DNA of 34,070 bases from a virus. The stretch covers positions 1 to 34,070 of the IMG/VR virus record IMGVR_UViG_3300036985_004744. The stretch is one strand, 5' to 3'. Both the position numbers and the translations under genes were made by a program. Positions within the stretch are counted from its first letter, which is position 1. Every line of letters starts with the position of its first letter. Below, one piece after another: positions 31,714 to 34,070 of the stretch. Under the pieces are notes generated by a model, which saw nothing but the letters and a program-made list of their open reading frames with translations, searched no databases and had not been told where the DNA came from.

Positions 31714-31742
31714 TTGAAAAATAATGCAGCCTGCATTATTGT
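31714..31742 (+). promoter_or_regulatory. Candidate early promoter overlapped by a perfect palindromic operator
   Basis: TTGAAA (31714-31719) and TATTGT (31737-31742) are spaced by exactly 17 bases. The spacer and the start of the -10 hold a perfect inverted repeat, AATAATGCAG C CTGCATTATT (31720-31740), the ideal place for a repressor to block polymerase. Upstream lie two small dyads, TTCCACGGGAA (~31657-31667) and AACGC/GCGTT (31667-31683). The promoter would drive the genes from 31789 onward. The cognate repressor is not identified. Confidence 0.65.
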
Positions 31743-31788
31743 TCACTCACGGCGCACGACACACACCGCCGCAACAGGAGCCACGACC

Positions 31789-32088
31789 ATGACCACCACG
31801 ACCTCCGCCCACACCGCCTGCATCGTAATGACCGCCGCCGCGCAGATGCCGAATTCCTGCTGGGGCAAATACCGCCGCGTCGCTGTCGTCGAGGTGGAGC
31901 TCGTCGACGGCGCCCCTGTTGAACCCAAAATGATCAGCGCTCGCGCTCGCGGCGTCGTCGCTGTCCGCGCGACTTGGGAAAAACTGAACGTCGGTCACAC
32001 CGCCCGCTGCGCTTTCCAGCGTGCCGTTGCTGAGGCCGAGGAGCTGGCCGCCGAAATCAACGCCGACCGCGCCCGCCTCGCCGCCTGA
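31789..32088 (+). CDS. Hypothetical early protein
   Basis: 99 residues, ATG 31789 with CAGGAG 11 bases upstream; an upstream in-frame ATG (31714) would be inside the promoter and is rejected. Core: SCWGKYRRVAVVEVELVDGAP, then PKMISARARGVVAVRATWEKLNVG and a C-terminal helix RAVAEAEELAAEINADR. I recall similar short proteins in other phage early regions with no assigned role. It is the first gene behind the operator-bearing promoter. Confidence 0.75.
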   Translation: MTTTTSAHTACIVMTAAAQMPNSCWGKYRRVAVVEVELVDGAPVEPKMISARARGVVAVRATWEKLNVGHTARCAFQRAVAEAEELAAEINADRARLAA

Positions 32089-32118
32089 TGTGCCGATTGC
32101 GACAACCTGCCCAGCATT

Positions 32119-32135
32119 CCCCGGTCTGCCCGGGG
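32119..32135 (+). terminator. Weak hairpin between early genes (possible attenuator)
   Basis: CCCCGG and CCGGGG form a 6-bp G+C stem with a 5-base loop, followed by CTTTGG. It lies in the 88-bp gap between two early genes. The T run is short, so it would only attenuate, or may do nothing. Confidence 0.35.
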
Positions 32136-32176
32136 CTTTGGCGTGCCGGCTCACGACCCCGGCGACGGAGAACACC

Positions 32177-32380
32177 ATGCGAGACCTGCCCGATTTTGAC
32201 CGATTGCTCCCTGACCCGGCCGCGCGCCGATTCGCCGACGACGACGACGCCCTCGACGCCATCCTCGACGGCATGACCCTCGCCGAGCTCGCCGACTGGG
32301 TGCGCGACCACCGCATCGTCCGCGAAGCCTTCGAGGCCGACTACGCCGATGCCATCGCCGACTATCTGGCGGACGTGTGA
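32177..32380 (+). CDS. Small acidic hypothetical protein
   Basis: 67 residues; ATG 32177 with GGAGAACACC directly ahead, which fits a ribosome site. Very acidic: RRFADDDDALDAILDGMTLAEL, then WVRDHRIVREAFEADYADAIA. It is predicted to be helical. Small acidic early proteins of phages often mimic DNA or bind host enzymes, but that is speculation here. Its stop overlaps the GTG of the next small gene. Confidence 0.6.
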   Translation: MRDLPDFDRLLPDPAARRFADDDDALDAILDGMTLAELADWVRDHRIVREAFEADYADAIADYLADV

Positions 32381-32502
32381 TTACCCTGACGCGCCATGGG
32401 CGCATGGGCTGGGTCGTCGCAGTGGACGGTGTGGCCGTCGTCACCGGTGTCGGTTTCGCTGGCGCCCTCGCGGCGTTCGGCGCCCTGCGAGGTGCGCAGT
32501 GA
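32377..32502 (+). CDS. Very small hypothetical protein (41 residues)
   Basis: A 41-codon frame starts at GTG 32377 and overlaps both neighbours (32377-32380 and 32499-32502). The product reads ITLTRHGRMGWVVAVDGVAV, then VTGVGFAGALAAFGALRG: a strand with 'W.V.vDG..v' and a small helix. I recall the pattern in other short phage proteins. The overlaps and the pattern make it likely real; function unknown. Confidence 0.5.
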   Translation: MITLTRHGRMGWVVAVDGVAVVTGVGFAGALAAFGALRGAQ

Positions 32503-33014
32503 GCTACTCCATCGAGACCGCCCAGGGCCTCATCCGGTTGGCTGCCGGGTGGCCGCAGGTGGCAACTTCGGGCTGGGATGCCACCGCGTGGAAGACCGCC
32601 GGCGGCGCGCAACGAGCGCTCCACCGGGCACTCGATGCCATGACAGTCGCGGTCACTGAGACGCAGGGCACCGTCGCAAGCACCGCCCTGGACCTGCTCA
32701 CGGGCGCCTGCGTGGTGGCCCTCGACGACGACGCACATGCTCGCCACCTGGTGGCACAGGCCGCGAAAGGCCGCGTCGATGCTCGCCGCCGGCAGCTGCT
32801 CGCGGGCCTGACCACGGTCGTCGACACTGCCCGGCTCGTCGGGGCAGGGGCAACCATCGACGGCACCGTGTGGACGCCAAAAATGGCAGCGGCTCGCATC
32901 GAGCGGGAGATCGATTACGCGCTGTATGAGTGCCTGCGCGACCCCGAGGTCGGCGAGGGGTGGTTGACCGAGGCCGGGCTCCGTTGGTTCGTCGCCAACC
33001 TGCAGGCGAAATAA
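32499..33014 (+). CDS. Hypothetical helical early protein
   Basis: 171 residues from GTG 32499, which overlaps the stop of the preceding small gene; the frame is open further upstream but shadows other genes there. Almost entirely helical: LIRLAAGWPQVATSG, RALHRALDAMTVAVTETQG, RHLVAQAAKGRVDARRRQLLAG and IEREIDYALYECLRDP. No known motif. Followed by a 169-bp gap. Function unknown. Confidence 0.65.
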   Translation: MSYSIETAQGLIRLAAGWPQVATSGWDATAWKTAGGAQRALHRALDAMTVAVTETQGTVASTALDLLTGACVVALDDDAHARHLVAQAAKGRVDARRRQLLAGLTTVVDTARLVGAGATIDGTVWTPKMAAARIEREIDYALYECLRDPEVGEGWLTEAGLRWFVANLQAK

Positions 33015-33059
33015 CTTCACGATTTCCCGCTGATTTCGACGCGGCGGGGGAATGGCCGC

Positions 33060-33080
33060 CCGGCAGCATGTCGCTGCCGG
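33060..33080. promoter_or_regulatory. Inverted repeat upstream of the HTH gene
   Basis: CCGGCAGC and GCTGCCGG form a perfect 8-bp stem with a 5-base loop in the 169-bp gap 33015-33183. There is no following T run, so it may be an operator or RNA structure for the helix-turn-helix gene at 33184. A weaker dyad, CACCC/GGGTG (~33138-33151), lies nearer the gene. Confidence 0.4.
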
Positions 33081-33183
33081 GGTAACGACCGAAACGGGGG
33101 GTGCTTGGATTCACCGCCCGTCGACAGTCTGGGCGCACCCTACTGGGTGGGCTGTCCTGACGTGGACGCCCGAGAGGACACAC

Positions 33184-33414
33184 ATGGAAAAAAAACGAAA
33201 GCTGATGACGCTGGCCCAGGCTGGGCCCGCGCTGGGAGTGACCAGGGACACCGTCCTGCGTTGGTGCCGGGAGGGGTGCCCTCACCGGCGCGTCCCGCTG
33301 GTGACTGGCGGGGCCATCGCAATGGTCGTCCTCGAGGAGGTGCGCGCTTGGCGAGGAGACCAGACACACGGGAACACAAACAAAATCAAACCTGAGGTGA
33401 ACAATGAGCAATGA
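33184..33414 (+). CDS. Small helix-turn-helix DNA-binding protein (MerR/excisionase type)
   Basis: 76 residues. After a basic start (MEKKRKL) residues 8-30, MTLAQAGPALGVTRDTVLRWCRE, form a helix-turn-helix of the excisionase/MerR type, followed by HRRVPLVTGGAIAMVVLEEVRAWRG, the usual wing and 'helps-decide' strand of such proteins. It is the only clear sequence-specific DNA-binding protein of this class in the genome, so it may regulate the early promoter or its own gene. No integrase is present, so an excisionase role is unlikely. Confidence 0.7.
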   Translation: MEKKRKLMTLAQAGPALGVTRDTVLRWCREGCPHRRVPLVTGGAIAMVVLEEVRAWRGDQTHGNTNKIKPEVNNEQ

Positions 33415-33802
33415 AACCCGCGAAGCAGCGCACGCCGCAATCGACCGAGCCTCACCGGAGGACCTCGCGCGCGTTGCACATGACCTCGTCAACGACCTGT
33501 CCAGCGTGATTGACGCCATCGCCGCCCAGGCCGTCGCACAGACGCGAAACTACCTGTTCCCCGCTCGCCCGTCGACGTCGCCACCGCCGTCAAAGGAGAC
33601 CGAGGCCGAGCTGCTGCAGGAGCGGCAGGCGTGGGCGCTTGAGCGCATTTGCTACCTACTCGAACCTCTCGCCGTGCAGGCAAAATGCGCGCAGTACCTG
33701 GCCCTTCACGGCGAGCAGGACAACTGGTCAAAGCGTTACATGCAACAAGCCTTCGATGCCGTCGCCAAAAACAGGAAGCCAAATAAAAAGGCGTCACAAT
33801 GA
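33404..33802 (+). CDS. Hypothetical early protein
   Basis: 132 residues, ATG overlapping the end of the HTH gene. Helical N-terminal domain (EAAHAAIDRASPEDLARVA; VNDLSSVIDAIAAQAVAQ), a Pro/Ser linker (FPARPSTSPPPSKET), then a second helical part (ELLQERQAWALERICYLLEPLAVQ; SKRYMQQAFDAVAKNRK). No motif known. It shares an ATGA overlap with the YqaJ gene, so it is co-transcribed with it and may act with DNA recombination. Confidence 0.7.
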   Translation: MSNETREAAHAAIDRASPEDLARVAHDLVNDLSSVIDAIAAQAVAQTRNYLFPARPSTSPPPSKETEAELLQERQAWALERICYLLEPLAVQAKCAQYLALHGEQDNWSKRYMQQAFDAVAKNRKPNKKASQ

Positions 33803-34070
33803 CCATCACCGTTCACACCGACCTTGCCCAGGGCACGCAGGAATGGCTGCAGGCTCGATGCGGGTTGCTCACCGCGAGCCAGATGAAGCTCGTCCTTACG
33901 CCTGGGCGCCTGAAACCTGCCGACAACGACAAGAGCAGGACCCACCTGTATGAGCTGCTCGCCCAGCGCCTGACCCAGTACGTCGAACCGTCGTTCGTCT
34001 CCGACGACATGCTGAGGGGGCACACCGACGAGGGTGAGGCACTCGACATTTACGAGGAGAACTATGCGCC
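33799..34070 (+). CDS. YqaJ-like viral recombinase / exonuclease, N-terminal part (continues at window start)
   Basis: Starts at ATG 33799 with ATGA overlap to the previous stop. The N-terminus has the YqaJ entry motif GTQEWLQARCGLLTASQMKLVLTPGR (residues ~12-37, including the Q-E-W and R-x-G-L-x-T-A-S core). The frame runs off the window end and continues without a break at positions 128-539 through the circular junction. The catalytic residues lie in that other part. Confidence 0.93.
   Translation, partial: MTITVHTDLAQGTQEWLQARCGLLTASQMKLVLTPGRLKPADNDKSRTHLYELLAQRLTQYVEPSFVSDDMLRGHTDEGEALDIYEENYA
33944..34070. repeat. Right copy of 127-bp terminal direct repeat
   Basis: Identical to positions 1-127. 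Both copies fall inside the exonuclease gene in the same reading frame, which is what a redundant circular overlap gives. Confidence 0.95.

Noticed and set aside
31356-31724. Open + strand frame overlapping the peptidase end and the terminator
   Set aside because: It reads through the terminator hairpin and T8 tract, overlaps the peptidase gene in another frame and lacks a ribosome site.
33944-34070. 127-bp repeat as a real terminal redundancy of the virion DNA
   Set aside because: The length equals a common assembler k-mer and the repeat lies inside one gene that becomes intact when the ends are merged.
1-34070. tRNA genes, integrase or attachment sites
   Set aside because: I saw no cloverleaf-like sequence with a TTCGA-type arm in a gap and no recombinase motif in any accepted protein.

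Overview
The window looks like one complete tailed-phage genome, assembled as a circle. The last 127 bases repeat the first 127 exactly, and joining them rebuilds a single YqaJ-type exonuclease gene cut by the window edge, so the unique genome is about 33,943 bp. Base composition is high-GC (roughly two thirds by eye). Every gene I accept is on the + strand, most are separated by ATGA-type stop/start overlaps, and GTG and TTG starts are used. The gene set (large terminase, portal, MuF-like head protein, capsid, connectors, tail tube, frameshifted chaperone, tape measure) is that of a long-tailed, non-contractile siphovirus. I see no integrase, partition gene, DNA polymerase, methyltransferase or tRNA. 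The host is not identifiable; an Alphaproteobacteria-like or other high-GC Gram-negative host is my impression only.

Layout, read as a circle. (1) Early region, about 31.7 kb through the junction to 2.6 kb: a promoter with a perfect 21-bp operator-like palindrome, small unknown genes, a small helix-turn-helix protein, the YqaJ exonuclease, a conserved-looking partner protein and three unknown genes, ending at a hairpin terminator (2660-2690). (2) Replication region, 2.77-6.87 kb: a P4-type primase-helicase followed by a 380-bp non-coding stretch with about 13 copies of a 9-bp iteron (TGGACAGAC), a strong origin candidate; then small genes including a zinc-ribbon protein, a small membrane protein and a RusA-like candidate, ending at a second terminator. 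(3) Packaging and head, 6.9-15.4 kb: terminase, portal, MuF-like protein, head-completion candidates, scaffold candidate, major capsid protein with a perfect Shine-Dalgarno and its own terminator, and a probable decoration protein. (4) A block of fiber-like or beta-rich surface proteins, 15.4-20.3 kb, lying unusually between head and tail genes: a tail-fiber N-terminal module, a kelch-like protein with an internal duplication, and a protein made of 21-residue repeats. (5) Tail, 20.3-29.6 kb: terminator candidate, tube protein, two-frame assembly chaperone with an A_AAA_AAA slippery site, tape measure and tip proteins. (6) Lysis region, 29.6-31.5 kb: a patatin-like phospholipase, a holin candidate and a C39-like cysteine peptidase, ending at a strong terminator.

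How the parts fit: the exonuclease and its partner would handle recombination, and the primase-helicase would open the iteron region and depend on host polymerase. Late genes then build head and tail. The lysis region may combine membrane-lipid and peptidoglycan attack. The most novel points are the iteron-bearing origin candidate, the phage patatin in the lysis region, the repeat-built surface proteins in an unusual position, and the operator/terminator control region at 31.6-31.75 kb.
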